Part shown: one piece after another, positions 39,601 through 51,900 of the stretch
How positions within the stretch are numbered: position 1 is the stretch's first letter
How the letters are laid out: every line of letters begins with the position of its first letter
DNA from: Sclerurus mexicanus
Taxonomy: Eukaryota > Chordata > Aves > Passeriformes > Furnariidae
NCBI GenBank assembly: GCA_013396755.1
Contig: VWZF01006088.1
Location: 248,001-312,000, forward strand
DNA length: 64,000 nt
Direction of reading: 5' to 3'
The notes under the pieces: generated by a model
Seen by the model: the letters and a program-made list of their open reading frames with translations, nothing else
What the model was told of the DNA's origin: nothing
Databases searched by the model: none
Program-made: the position numbers and the translations under genes

Positions 39601-42600
39601 GTTCTCCCTCACTGGTCTAAAATCATATATAAACTGTATTGACCTGTATTTCCAAAGGAAAAAAAAGACTAGGTCTTCAGCTGATTAAATAACACTGATT
39701 CACTGCCCAGTGTTCAGATCTGAGAGCATTCTACTGGAAATTCCCCAAGGACTCACTGCTCATCACCTCCATCTGATTAGAATATTTGATGGAAAGGCAA
39801 AGTAAGGAAGGTGACCGCTGAAGGCCTGCAAGAGATGTGATCTATTTTGATACAATCACCTCCTTAAAGAATGGCTAATAATTGTTTTGGGTTTGGTTTG
39901 ATTTTTGTTGTTTTGGCTTGGTTTTTCATCCCAGTGAAGTCCTCCACAGCCACCTTCTTCCAAAAGTGTTTTGGAGTCCTGTATTCTGAGACTTTTCTCC
40001 CTGTTATTTTGGCAGTGAAAGAGAAATGCAAAAAGTCAACAAAAATTAATAAGGCCTAGGGCTGAGCTCTAACAGAGATGGCACAAGATGCTTTTATAAT
40101 CCTTGGATATGAAGGCAAGAGCTACTGTTATTACAAAGCAGTAGATGTCAACTTTTTTCCACAGTTTTTGGATCAATAATATGTCAGGGCTTCCATCTTT
40201 CCCTGGCCATTTCCCCGTTTATTCTGAGCACAGTTTGGACCATTAATCCCTGTTCTTGCTCCTTGACTTCTGATTTTACTTGGTTTCTCCCTCTCTGCAT
40301 TCGAAGCTGCCTCATTTCCTTTTTCTGATTTCCTCACATATAAATTCTCTTCAGAGCCTGCTGCTTTTCCCTTTGCAGGATCCTTGCCAAGAACCCAGCA
40401 TTGCCATCTGTCCAGGAAAATGATGATATTGCTCAGCTCTCTTCTGGATGTTGAATTGCGTGGCTGCAGCAGCAATTTTAATGTTAGGGGAAAAAAAAAA
40501 TAAAAAAAATCAGAGCCCAGTGGAAGAAAAGCCCTTTTCTGCCTTAGAGAGGTCAGATACTTTTAGTCCTATGAATATAAATAGCAGGATTACTTTTCCT
40601 ATATTATATTTCTCTATATTGCCTTCTTAAAGATGCATTGGTAATTTTACATCCATGAGAGCAAAGTTGGAGTTCCTTTTACAATTTGAATTGATAAGAA
40701 AATGTCATTTTTTAAAACCTGAGTTATTTAGGAGAAAAATATCGATTTCAGCAAAGGTTTCTAATAAAAAGTGGATCAAGCACCTGACACTATGGTATTT
40801 CTTAAATGAAATATTTGGCTTCAGTTTGAAAGAACTCTCCATACACCTGCTTTTTTTTTTTTTGGTGGCAATGAAAAGGGCAACCTTGTACAGTTTAAGA
40901 TGAAACATTTCTATTGATCTGATCAGAAAGTATTATTTTTGTGAATCATTGGATTGCAGACTTTTTACATTTTTAAAAAGTTATTATTATTTATACTGGT
41001 TAGAAAGAGGGAAAGTTTTGAAATTCTTCTGAGAGAAAATAGTAATTTTCTTAGGGGGAAAAAAAAAAAAGCTAGACTGGTTTATTTAAGGTTTTGGAGG
41101 CACAAGTTACCATCTATTTATACAGCCACAGCTGCAAGGGATTTCAGCAACAGATGTGCAATTCCCACCGGAGGAAGGCTGTGCTGTCCTGATGTGCAGT
41201 CTTGAGGGACACAAAGATGCAACGAACACAAGGGGCAGAGCTGAGGATGCTCAGCCTGCAACACAGTTATCCATCATTGCTACAGTTCTCAAACTGATAT
41301 CATTGGTGTCATTGCTGACTGCTCGAAATCCAGAACGATGCTGCCCTAGGAGCTGTGATTTTCTAGGCACCTTAAAAATCTAGCCCTTCGTGTGTACAAA
41401 TGGATCCATTAATTGCATCCTCATTAAAAATCTGAGATTGGAACATCACAGAAACCTATCTACACTATTTTATTTCTGCTTTTATGGAGAGAAATTTCTG
41501 CTCAGAATTTTTTATTACAGTCAGCTTTGTGACTGTAGAGTGTCCTTATGGTCACTGTAGGATCTGGGCATCTTCCCATTGCTGTCAGCAGAAAGCAGCT
41601 CTGGGGGTGAGGATGTTTTGCAAGAGGAGTTGTCCTTCAGGCAGAATGTTAAACTGCTCTGCCATCTGTTTTACAGGGATTATTCTGGTGAATGCTAAAG
41701 ATCCTTTGAAAGCATTTTTATAGTGTCCCTGTACTGCTCCTTCTCCTCAGTGTTCAAATAACCTTTCCTTTCAGCTGTTGGTATTGAGGGTTTTCCCCTT
41801 CTGAGCACACAAAGAGAAAGGACCTGGACAGCAGTTCCCAGGCTTGGCTCTCTGCCCCTTGCATATGTATCATGTATGTGCATCCATGGTTCCATTCAGC
41901 TCATGTTCCCACAAAGCAACAACCTCTCTCTCTTTACTTTTCCAGAAACTCCATCATGCCCCAAAAGTTCAATATTTCATAAGACATTCCCACTTCATAT
42001 CTGCCCTGCTCACTAATTTGCCATGATGTCTGTTCTCTGCTAGAGCTCGGCTCTCTGACAAGCCCTGGGCTCTCTTCATTTAGTGCCAGATGCAAGAAAC
42101 TCACCCTTCCCCGCATCCCCTCCAAGCTTTGCTGCCCTTCAGCCCCCAGTTTATCACCTCAGTGTGCCAGACCTACCTTATATGCTCTCTCACAGGGGAA
42201 AATGCAGTTGTTAAGCTGCTTTTCTTAAACGTCCCTTTTCCTAGGGTAGGTACTGTTTCTATTAGGAGGATATCCAAGACTTTAGGTTACTATTTTAAGT
42301 TGCACATCTCAAATGACTGTACTCCTGGTTAAGTATGCAACATCTGAGCTGACTAAAGAGCTAAGGAGTGCAAGAAAACTGCATGGTGCATTGTGTGCTT
42401 TAAGGAGTTGCTGTTAAATAAATTTGAGTGTGCAAGATGCAGAGCTAAGTGAAGGGTGCTTGTAGCATCACAATGACTGATGTGATGGACTGTTTGGTGG
42501 GGAATTAAGTTTAAGGTAAATGTGAAGCAGAATATAGATTAAAAGCTATAGTGCAAAATAAGGGGAATAAAAAGCAAGGTAATATATTGAGAAATACTGT

Positions 42601-42825
42601 GCTATGGAGAATTGCAGATGAGGAAAGGAACTGAATTCCCATGTATTCCAGGTTTTTGTTTCCAGTGTTCAGTTTAATGGACTACTTTGGAGAAACCCAG
42701 AAAGAGGCCTCTGCCTTCCCTCCTCTGCAGACTCTGCCTTATGGAGCCTGACATTTGTTGTGTGTTTAAACCTCACTTGCATGTCTCAGAAAGGAAATTG
42801 CCAGTTTAAGATGTCCCAAGGTTGT

Positions 42826-43115
42826 AATAGAATCATTTAGTTTGGAAAAGACCTCTAAGATCATTGAGTCCAACCATTAACCCAGCACTGCCAAGCCCAC
42901 CACTAAACCATGTCCCTAAGCACCACATCTTCAAAGTCCCTGCAGGCCTGGTGACTCCACCACTGCCCTGGGCATCCCATTCTTGACAACCCTTTTGGTA
43001 AAGAATTTTTTCCTAATACCCAGTCTGAACCTTCCCTGGCACAACTTGGGGCCATTTCCTCTTGTCCTGTTGCTTGTTATCTGGGAGAAGAGACTGACAC
43101 CCACCCTGCTACAAT
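42826..43115 (-). repeat. CR1 LINE 3'-region fragment, different subfamily
   Basis: Plus-strand reading gives AGAATCATTTAG, then TTGGAAAAGACCTCTAAGAT, then a block on accumulating CCAAGCCCACCACTAAACCA, and later TCCTCTTGTCCTGTTGCTTG and a GGGAGAAGAGACTGACACCC block. This is the reverse complement of a CR1 3' region. Its internal sequence clearly differs from the 1,056 and 4,078 copies, so it belongs to another CR1 subfamily. At about 290 bp it is the longest of the three. It has no usable open frame. Confidence 0.92.
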
Positions 43116-45859
43116 AGACTCAGTGTGATGTGTATATTTGTCTCAAGCTCTCATGCATCAGTGTGAAGGGTAATTATAGCAATCCAAGCCTGCCATCTCT
43201 ATGACACATCATGATTTCGCATCTAAATGCTAAATGGGGCTGTTAATGTGAGTGAAGCTCAGCTTGAGTGAAAGGGTGTTAAAGAATCAGGTCTAGAGTG
43301 AATCAGCCTGTGCATATGTGGCAACGAGAGGAAACAAGTGCTGTGAAGTATGAAAGTATAACGTTCAAAAGTCTGAAGTTTCACTCTGCCTCTGGGCACT
43401 GCCCCTTCTCCCGCGGTGATCCCAGAAAATATCCATCCTACAAACTGATTGGGAGCCCAAGTGACTATTATTTACCATGACCTTTTCTCTGAATTACATG
43501 TTCTTCCCCACACAGGTGGCTGTCACTGGTCTATGAGACTCATCAGCTCATGTCATTATTTCTTAGGTTGCCCAAGATGTAAGTGATTTCATTCCATAAA
43601 TACCAATCTTTGTGTGTCAGTGAAAGCGCAGGGATGCATCAGGAGGTTTTACCTAAGTTTGTGATCTTGGTCCAGTTGTGGGAAGCAAAGAGCCCAAATT
43701 CCACCCTCAGCAGCTTTTTAATAGAATACAAAAAGATTTCCAGGTCTTTAAGAACCTACTTTTACCTTTTGAAAAAGTAGGTGTAAGGTGAGCGATACAG
43801 TCTGTGAAGACTCGGAATCTGATCAGTTCTGTTATTGATCAGTAGTGTTATTATCACTTCATTTCCTAAGATGATTTTTCAATCTAGTTCTGTAGCAACC
43901 AGAAAGGGACAACATGGTGAGGTCATTGCACTTCCTGTTCTGATATTTGAGGTCACTTTGAAGCATAACCTGCCAGCAGACTTCCAAAACAAGACCTAAT
44001 GCTCCTTAGCACATATTGTTCTTATTTTTTTTTTTTAATAAAATGCTCTTTCCTCTGTTTTTCAAAAGAAAATATGTCTCTGTGGAACTACATTTTACTG
44101 CCTTGGAGAACATGATGTTCAGTCATGGCACAAGTCTTTAAGTAACTTTAAGACTTGAAGGTTCTGAGACTCAAAAGTGTTTTTGGATTATTTCACCATT
44201 TGAGGTGATGCTCCAGCATTGAAACAAGAGCTGTAGAACTCACCTGAGTGCTTCTTATGGCTCTCAGATATATTAGCTCCCCTGCAAATTAACACCTCCA
44301 TTGCCAGCGCAAATACTTCACTGCTCCTTGTTCTGTAGACTCCTGATCTTTATAACATGATCAGAATGCCTTTGGGATTTTTTTAATTTCGTTTTCCTTT
44401 GTTGATTCCTCTTTTCAAGCCCTTGAAGAATGTCCTGCTGCCTTTTTCACTTCATGCAAAATGTATGGGGTGTGATTCAGCATAAAGAAAATGAAGCATG
44501 TTCAATGCTGTGACAAACAGTAGAGGGGCAAAGTAAAGGAAGATGCTCTGGCAGGGTCTGCAGAGGCTGTGTTGTAATTATGTGCCATAAATACATTGGT
44601 AGATAAACAGAAATGGAGAAGAGGCTTCTATGAAGTTTCCTGGAGCAGCTCTCATGAACAGCACAGGCAAGGCATGGCCATTAATCGATGCAGAGAAGTC
44701 AAGCCTCTGCTCCTTCCTTCAGAGCACTTGGGCTGCCAGAAAATCACAGCATTTGCAGCATTAGTGATGCCCTTTTGAATATTTTGTGAGAGTGCTACTG
44801 AATTTCTCTTCTAAAGTCATTTTAGCTGCATATGGCACTGTTATTTACAGTGCATGCATTTGTGTGCGCTTCTATAGGTCAACTGACTGTGTAGGTAACA
44901 CCACCCACATAGACACAGACGTGCCCATTTCAATCCATAGCTCATTTACACTTTATTTAGGCAAGCAGCTCAAAGCTTAAAGCAAAGTCCACGTTCTGTG
45001 CATGCCTATGCTGTGCTGGCTCCTCTAGCGTGACTCCACTCCATTTCCCACATGCGTGTCCTTCCAAACTCCATGTCTACAGCTGTGTGTGGCAATAAAT
45101 GCAGGGGAACACCTGCCAGCTGGCTGGAAAATACTTGAAAAGTAATGGAAATCAGGTGTCCAAAGTGAGTTTGTGTTTAGATGTGTCTTGGCTTCCCTTG
45201 GTTGCCCCTGCAGAGAGCAGTGATTCTGTATTAGCTTTGCTTTTTGCTCTCCGTGAAAATCATCCCCTCTTGATGGTTAGAGATGGGGAAAACAGAGGTT
45301 GTTGTGACTTTTGGTGACTTTATCTTGGCAGACACTGCGCGCAAGTTGTACATCTGTCATACAGACGGAGAGACACTAGGGGAAAAAAGAAGCCAATAAA
45401 TAAAATTAATTTTGGGATCTGGATGAAAAAGAAAACCAAGATCATGTTTTGTCTCATTATGATGTTAGCCAATTGTAGGGAGAAGGGATGAGTGTACTCT
45501 GAGTAGATGGATAGAAACATATTTATCAATCTGAGAGGTCTGTTCCAGCAACCCAGCCCATTCTGTGGAATGGACCTCTGTGGAAACCAGGACCACATGT
45601 GGGAGGCAGGATTTCTAGGAATGACAGAAATTGAGACCACACGGTACTTTGCATTCTGCTTTAGGTTCCCACTGAACTTGGTACATTTTAATGCTGGTTT
45701 TTTTCTGAGGCTTTGGGTTTTGATGATGCAGAAACATTCCTCGGTTGCCCTATCTTTTTCCATGGAAAAGCATGTATTCCAGATGTTGGGCGTTAAATTC
45801 AGTGCTTGTGTGCTTGCAAGCCTACTGCTGTCTCATTGCTATTGTTTCCTCTTTCTCAG

Positions 45860-46228
45860 GACATGACCTTCACCACCACAATGAATCAGGAAAAACCTGG
45901 CAAATCCTTTTAGTTCCCTGGCTGTGCAATTTGCTGTTCCCTTGCTATTCCCCAGACAGCAGCTCTTCTCACCCGAAGCACAGAAGCCAGCAAGTCACAA
46001 ATGACAGCTGAAAAGTGAAGCATTAGCAGAAGCTGTGTGAGACTCTGTCAAAGAGAACCTTTATATAGTAATTCTCTTTCTGAGCCTGGGAAGCTGTGTA
46101 TCCCTCCAGTTCCAAAGAACAGAGAGAAGATATGTTCAAGTAACCCACACCAGAAATTGCACAAATCTATACGTATTTTAGAGTCTCTACACACTGTGAT
46201 CTACAGCATTTAGAATTCTCCATTCAGA
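45860..46228 (+). other. SV2B: SV2B exon 2, 5' untranslated part (inferred)
   Basis: A strong acceptor, TTTCCTCTTTCTCAG, ends at 45,859, and the sequence stays exon-compatible to the start codon at 46,229, giving a 369-base leader segment. A weaker alternative acceptor (TATCCCTCCAG) ends at 46,109. An in-frame TAG at 46,211-46,213 shows that the SV2B coding frame cannot begin further upstream in this exon. Three short upstream ORFs lie here: 45,863-45,913, 46,001-46,018 and 46,132-46,143. If spliced to the inferred exon 1, the frame opened at 11,525 continues in phase into the first of these and ends at 45,913. Confidence 0.5.
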
Positions 46229-46739
46229 ATGGATGATGGATATAGAAACACAAACCTCTATCAAGGGGGAAGGGAGGCAAACCAAGTCTCGGATGACTAC
46301 AGGTACCAGGATGGTAACTATGATGCTCCCAATGACGGCTACTACCGTGGCGGGGATGAGCCTGCTCAAGAAGAAGATGCGCAGAGTGATGTTACAGAAG
46401 GCCATGATGAGGATGATGAGGTCTATGAGGGGGAGTACCAAGGGATCCCACACCCTGATGACATTAAAGAGAAGCAGAAGAAGCGAGCTCCTGCCATGGC
46501 TGATGAGTACAGAGACCGTGCTGACCTTATGGCTGAGAGGATGGAGGACGAGGAGCAACTTGCCCACCAGTATGAGAACATCATTGAGGAGTGTGGCCAC
46601 GGACGCTTCCAGTGGACCCTCTTCTTTGTTTTAGGGTTGGCACTGATGGCAGATGGGGTGGAGGTGTTTGTGGTTGGATTTGTTCTCCCCAGTGCTGAGA
46701 AGGATATGTGCTTGTCCAGTTCAAACAAAGGGATGTTAG
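46229..46739 (+). CDS. SV2B: SV2B coding exon 1: N-terminus and TM1
   Basis: This exon encodes residues 1-170 and the first base of codon 171 of synaptic vesicle glycoprotein 2B, a 12-TM major-facilitator-type glycoprotein of synaptic and endocrine vesicles that acts in priming and calcium-regulated exocytosis. The ATG has a strong Kozak context (A at -3, G at +4) and an in-frame stop 18 bases upstream. Visible landmarks are SDDYRYQD (21-28), the acidic AQSDVTEGHDEDDEVYEGEY (51-70), LMAERMEDEEQLAHQY (100-115), CGHGRFQW (122-129) and TM1 with LALMADGVEVFVVGFVLP (137-154). Thr56 aligns with SV2A Thr84, a reported casein-kinase-1 site controlling synaptotagmin binding. Mammalian SV2B, as I recall it, starts at the position of Ser21, so the first 20 residues are an extension. 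The donor is TTAG|GTAAGT, phase 1. SV2B is preferred over SV2A or SV2C by residues in this and later exons. Confidence 0.97.
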
Positions 46740-49700
46740 GTAAGTGCCACTGGCAAACAGCTCTTCTAATGCAGTAAATAGCAGCTGGAACATCTTTTCT
46801 AGTGACCAGTTGATTTCAGGATCTTCTGATGACTCTCTTCTTGGGTGGTTTGTCATGCACAGTCATTCCTGGGTGTATCTGACTCAAGAGGGGTTCACAT
46901 GCTGCTGAGAGAGCTGCTGAATTGTACTGAATGTGCTGTGGGTCCAGTGCTGGAGCTGAGCAAGGCAGCTCACAGTCTGCAGGTCCACAAGGCAAAACTC
47001 AAAAGGGTGTTCAAGGGCAAGTAAGTGAAAAGTTAAAGGTGGATCTAGTGACTCAGAATTCAAAGCTTTTAGAAAGTACGGGTGTCCCTTTCCTTCAGCC
47101 CAAAGTTCTAACTGGCAAGTCAGCTGTGCAGTCAGTTCCTTCTGCATGCTAACTTCCCAGCCAGAGCACTTTGCTCATGTGTCCTGGATCAGATGTAGCC
47201 AGTGGAGGTTTCTTTTTAGGTCTGTGGAGTGCAATTTAAGTGTTGCATGTGAATTAAAGGCTGAGGCTACTGGCAACATCCCTTTTGCATCACTATTGAC
47301 ATCTCCTGGTGGTCAAAATACAAAGGCTTAGTTATTGGGAGTGAGACTCGGTGGAAAGGTTTGGTTAAACAATTTTTTTCCTTGAACAATAGGCAAGCCA
47401 AATTTCATAAGCCAAAGACATCAAAGCCTCCCACGTTTCCAAGAATCAGGAAAGTATCCAGCATGGCCCATAGTGAGAGCCAGTCACGCAATAGTAAAGT
47501 GCATCTGGAAGGAAAATAAAGTAGCTCTTGGAATAAGTGCTTTAGGAGGAAGAGAGTGTCTTGATGGATGTGTACTGGGATTGTAGGGGAATTATCAGGG
47601 CCTGTAGCTCACACATTCTGGCCCAGAAGCCCTGTCTGATGCAAGGTAAATGCAGATTTGGGATTAGACCCCAGCCCTTGACTCCATTCTATTTGCATTG
47701 TTTTCATGTGACAAAGGCAATAGGTTGTTATCCCTATATAGACCTGGTGTTCTGAGGTCATAGACACTTTTCTGTTTCTTCCTTTTTCTTTGAACTTGAG
47801 GATCAGGATGTTTCTTTCTATAATTAGCTAGGTTTGTACTTAGTTTTAGCCTTAAAGAGTTTACTATTTTTGCTTCACAAACCGCCTAAAAATTCTGACT
47901 CAAAATATTTCAGGCCAGATATCTAAAAGCAAACTGTTCACAACTGAATCCTGATTTCAAAGGGACTTCAGAATTCACCAGCTCCCTGTGGTACACCAGA
48001 CTTGGTGTCTTTTCAGTGATGAGACCTTTTTTGAAAAGCAGGTCATTTATTTCGGTGACTCTATGAAAGCTGAGATCCAAAACTCTGACCCCATAAATAT
48101 CTATCTCTGTTGAGCTCAAGCCCTGCCAGGCACCTGAATGAGAAAACTTCAAATGTCACAAGCAAATCTTTCTTTGAAGTATTTCTGGCCCTGCCACAGG
48201 TAAAAATGAACACTAAATCTCCCCAGAGAGCTCGTTCTGATTTTTCCAGCTCAGTATTTGCAGGGCTGAAAGTTCAGTGTGTTCTGATAAGCTCTGAACA
48301 AATAAGGAGACATTTGGGTCCACATCCAGTCGCAGCTCCAGCCTCCCGCGCACTAACCGAGCTAATCTGGGACTACTAATGAGGGGAATGGAACTCTTCC
48401 TGCTGCCTTTCCTGCCCACTTTTAAAGACAACTTGTGAGAACTTGATTTTGGAGAAGAACTTCTCCCATCCTCAGCTTGTTTGTTTGGGGACTATGCTGT
48501 CAAAGCCTGTATTCACACTATTTCAGGGCTTATATATGAAGGGGGAAAAAGAATTTTCCTAAAAACAATAAAAGTAGGTTCATGTTAGTGTGAGTCAGGG
48601 AGGAAAGTGGATATTTATGGTAGCACTCAGTTGTTACTGATTGGTGATGTACATGGGGCAGATCTCTGATTCAGTACATCTTATTTGTTAAACACACTTT
48701 TTTGCCTGCTGGATATTTCTCTGCTGCTGGGTCTGAGGTTTGTGATGTGACTCTTAGTGAAAATGAATCAAGCGTGGCTTAGAAAGCCTTAGATTGCACA
48801 GAGACTGATATGAGTAATGAATGTCCAAGGCATCAAGAAGTGAGGGTCTGAGGAGGCTGGAGTGGGTACGGGACAGCTGGAGGGCATGAGAAGGGAACAG
48901 TGCAGGTCCCTTGGTCTGGGCTTTCTGCCAAAGGGTGCCAGCAGCAGGGGACAGAGGTTGTTGGAGGTTTGACAGACTGCAGGACAGTGCAGGGACACGA
49001 GGTGTGAGTGCAGAGCTGCCTGCAGCACAGCCTGGTGTCCCAAGTACTGCCCTGCAAGAAGGTTTCATCCTTTTTCTGAGCAGCTGTGGCATGATAGAGA
49101 CAGACAAGTATCAGCTCCTGAAGGATAAGGCTAGGGAAGCACTATTGCTGGAGACAAGAACAGAATCTTTCCTGCATTAGCTTCAGCACCCATCCACCTG
49201 CAACTAGAAAAAAGGTTTCTTGCACAAAGCCCAGAGCCTCCAACACATGCTCATCTCCCTCTGTGACTCCATTCCCTTGATGGTCTGTGGTATTGCAAAT
49301 TGACCTCGCTAGTACTTAGGGTTCAGTGGCACTTAGGGGTTGACTTGGTGGCACTCAAAGAGCTCTTCACCTCAATATCTGCTTAATGTGTTGTGACAGT
49401 CTTGCATGGGTGTGTCTGCACAGAAGGAACAGGAGTTGGTAAGAAAAGGCATGGCTTTCCCTCAAATTATCACAAGGTTTTAGGGAACCAAGGGTATTTA
49501 CGCATGAGCTACTACCCTTGCCTTATGCCCATGTATCAAGAAATGTCTACAGATAAGCTTGTGTTTATTCCCAGGCAACCATTTATCTCACCACGTCTTT
49601 GCTAAGGAAACATAACCAGGTTTTCCCAGGTGCAGTTAAGGTTGCTTCCAGGCAGCTGCTAACATTTAAACAAATGAGAAGGTCTCAGCCATAACAAAAG

Positions 49701-49859
49701 AAGCCAGAAGGAAAAAAATGGGAAATAAGTCAGGTGAGTAAGCAAACTCCAGCAGAAATAGGAAGGGACAAATAAGAGAGATAAAGTAGATGCCTCCTAA
49801 AGACCAATTTAGTGAAGTTCAGCTTCTGTTAAGAGGACATTTTGCTTTAAACACTCTGC

Positions 49860-50530
49860 ATACTGCGTATTTTTCCTCCCTCGGAAAGCAGCCATGGGGA
49901 AATATCAAGCAAACTATGGCCAAATTATGCAAAAATTACAAATAAACAGATGCCCACAGTGTTTCATGAAATGTGTGAAATGAATATGACACATCTTAGG
50001 AAACGTTTACATTTTATTCTGAAAATAAACATCTCACCATCAGATGCAAATTAGCAGCTATTTTCACCCTAAATATCCCCAGTGGAACAAAACATATATT
50101 TGGAGCTTTTCTGTTATGAGAAATGCTATTTTGAAGCTGATTCCAGGGACATTACAAAAAAAAAAAAAAAGGCAAAAACCCCAAAACAACACTGTATATA
50201 TTTTAGCAGTTTGATTTAATCAACTTTTAACACTAGTTGTTAAGTTTGGTAACATGTAACAACATTATTTTCACATATTCATTTGATAAATCTGCTTTGT
50301 TGAGCTTTCACCAAATATAATCAGAACAATAATTCCATTCTTAATTATACTGAAATAGAGTATTTGTTGTCAGTATGATATAGCCTATGAGAAACATATT
50401 TTTTTAATTTTCAGAGGATAATAAGTCATAAAATTTGTACTTATTTATTGATTTGCTGAAAGGCATATAGTATCATTATTTGGAGAAACATTTTATAAAT
50501 ATATATCTTCAGGTACTATAAATCACCTCT
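49860..50530. other. AT-rich block in intron 2
   Basis: The block is strongly AT-rich with no open frame of 60 codons or more on either strand, unlike most flanking DNA. It includes an octamer motif ATGCAAAT at 50,044-50,051, a 15-base A-run at 50,156-50,170, and TATAAATATATAT near 50,493. I see no repeat family or gene. It could be a conserved non-coding element or simply unconstrained AT-rich intron. Confidence 0.3.
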
Positions 50531-51459
50531 CAGGGGACTAAATATTATATTTGCTAGCACAGAGCAGTAACTACACAACAATTCTAAAAGACAGTGAAAA
50601 AAGTAATGTTTTAAACTTCACATCGTGCATGTAAAAAACTCGAGGCACAGTTAAAGCATCAGCCCTCCCAGATCCCAGAGCTGCAGTTGTGTTATTGTCA
50701 TTTCACAGCTCAGTAAACTGAGACAAGGAAATTTTTAAGGGCTTTGCCCATAACTGTAAAACAGCCACACCAAGGCTGAGAATAAAATTGCTTTTTCAGG
50801 CACACAGCTCCCTTTTCCTTTTTATGATTTAATAATAATTTTTTTAAGGAGAGTATCATTTTACAGACTCTGAACTTCACAATGTTGGATTAAAAAAAAC
50901 TAGGAAGAAAGATCCTATTGGTAATTCTGTATTTATGTAGCAATTCAAGCTTGACTGTGTGACTCAGGTTAAATAGGATGTGTAACAACATCCCTGCTTT
51001 TAGTTGTGTGAAGAGGATGTTTTAGTATCAGCTGAGATAAAATCTGGTCTCAGCTTCTCATTGACCTGAATTCACCTGATGTGACAGTAAATCCTAATCC
51101 CCTCTGCAGAGCTCAGTGGCTTTTCTCCACTTCTTTTTTTTTTTTTTCTCTGGCTAAGCACAGACAAGCCCAGCCATGGCTTCCTTGCTCTGCCATGGGT
51201 AGTTGCTGCCTCTTTTGTTCCTCCACAGCCACGGACCCCCAACACAAGGCAGCTAAAGACCCTGATGAGACCTGCCCGTGTCCACGTCCTGAGAATCAGG
51301 CACAGATTCCTGGCTGCAAATTTGATCTTGGGCAGAAAGCTCCTGCAGCCCAAGAAGCATCATCACCTCTAGTGGCAGGGACATATTAGAGAAAAAAAAA
51401 AAAAGGTGTTTTTATGATTTGGAAACACCCCACACCTTGTGCAGGTCTGATACAAGGAT

Positions 51460-51900
51460 AGCTGCGTCTCCGTTTATGAACACTGTGGGAATTTCATCTG
51501 GCGAGTCCCAGCACGAACAGGTTTTTGTTAAACAGCAAAGGATTTGTTTGGCTTTCTCTTTTGAAAACTTAGCTTTAGCAGAGGGGTTGGGTGGGGAGAA
51601 CCAGATGGTCCCATGAGTATTGTGGTGATGGGCAAGTCCTGTGGGGAGACTGTGAAGCTGTCTGAGCATAAACAGCCGCCCACGTCCTGCTGGCAGCGCG
51701 GAGCGTCAGGCGAGCATCATCCCGCCTGTGCTGCATCACAACACTCGTGGGCTCACCCATCCACCTCTGGCTCCAGTGTGCAGAATCCCCTCCATCTCAG
51801 CAGCCAGGTTCGCCCAATACCCACACACAGATCTCCAGAGATGGAAAGCTGCCTTTCCCATGGGCGATTCACTTCTCGGTGTCAGGGCCGTTAGCTGTGG
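51460..51900. other. Small intronic CpG cluster
   Basis: By eye about 16 CpG dinucleotides fall in about 440 bp, the densest part being 51,675-51,735 (GCAGCGCGGAGCGTCAGGCG). This is far richer than the rest of the intron but well short of the main island at 11.3-12.1 kb. It could be a minor promoter, an enhancer, or sequence retaining methylation-free history. No first exon with a convincing donor is evident. Confidence 0.3.

Larger units (their letters stand above)
11591..45859 (+). other. SV2B: SV2B intron 1 (inferred), about 34 kb
   Basis: The span runs from the donor GTAAGA at 11,591 to the acceptor TTTCCTCTTTCTCAG ending at 45,859. I find no supported gene in it. It holds a CR1 fragment (42,826-43,115), a 25-bp tandem duplication near 16.7 kb, a pyrimidine tract next to an alternating purine-pyrimidine run near 16.9 kb, short A-runs (35,080-35,098; 40,491-40,510; 41,060-41,071), and an unexplained 184-codon open frame at 27,105-27,659. 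A long first intron is typical for SV2B and a likely place for neuronal enhancers, but I cannot point to one with confidence. Confidence 0.55.

Noticed and set aside
46187..46600. 137-codon minus-strand ORF opposite SV2B coding exon 1
   Set aside because: It is the antisense shadow of a real coding exon. Its Val/Leu/Ile-rich composition is what the acidic, GAT/GAG-rich sense strand produces.
46740..46777. Continuation of the SV2B open frame past 46,739
   Set aside because: This is read-through of the intron. GTAAGT at 46,740 is a strong donor, and the next exon joins in frame to give the conserved GMLG-LIVYLGMM sequence.
50044..50051. Octamer motif ATGCAAAT (also at 61,150-61,157)
   Set aside because: An 8-base motif is expected about twice by chance in 64 kb on two strands, so it is not evidence of a regulatory element.
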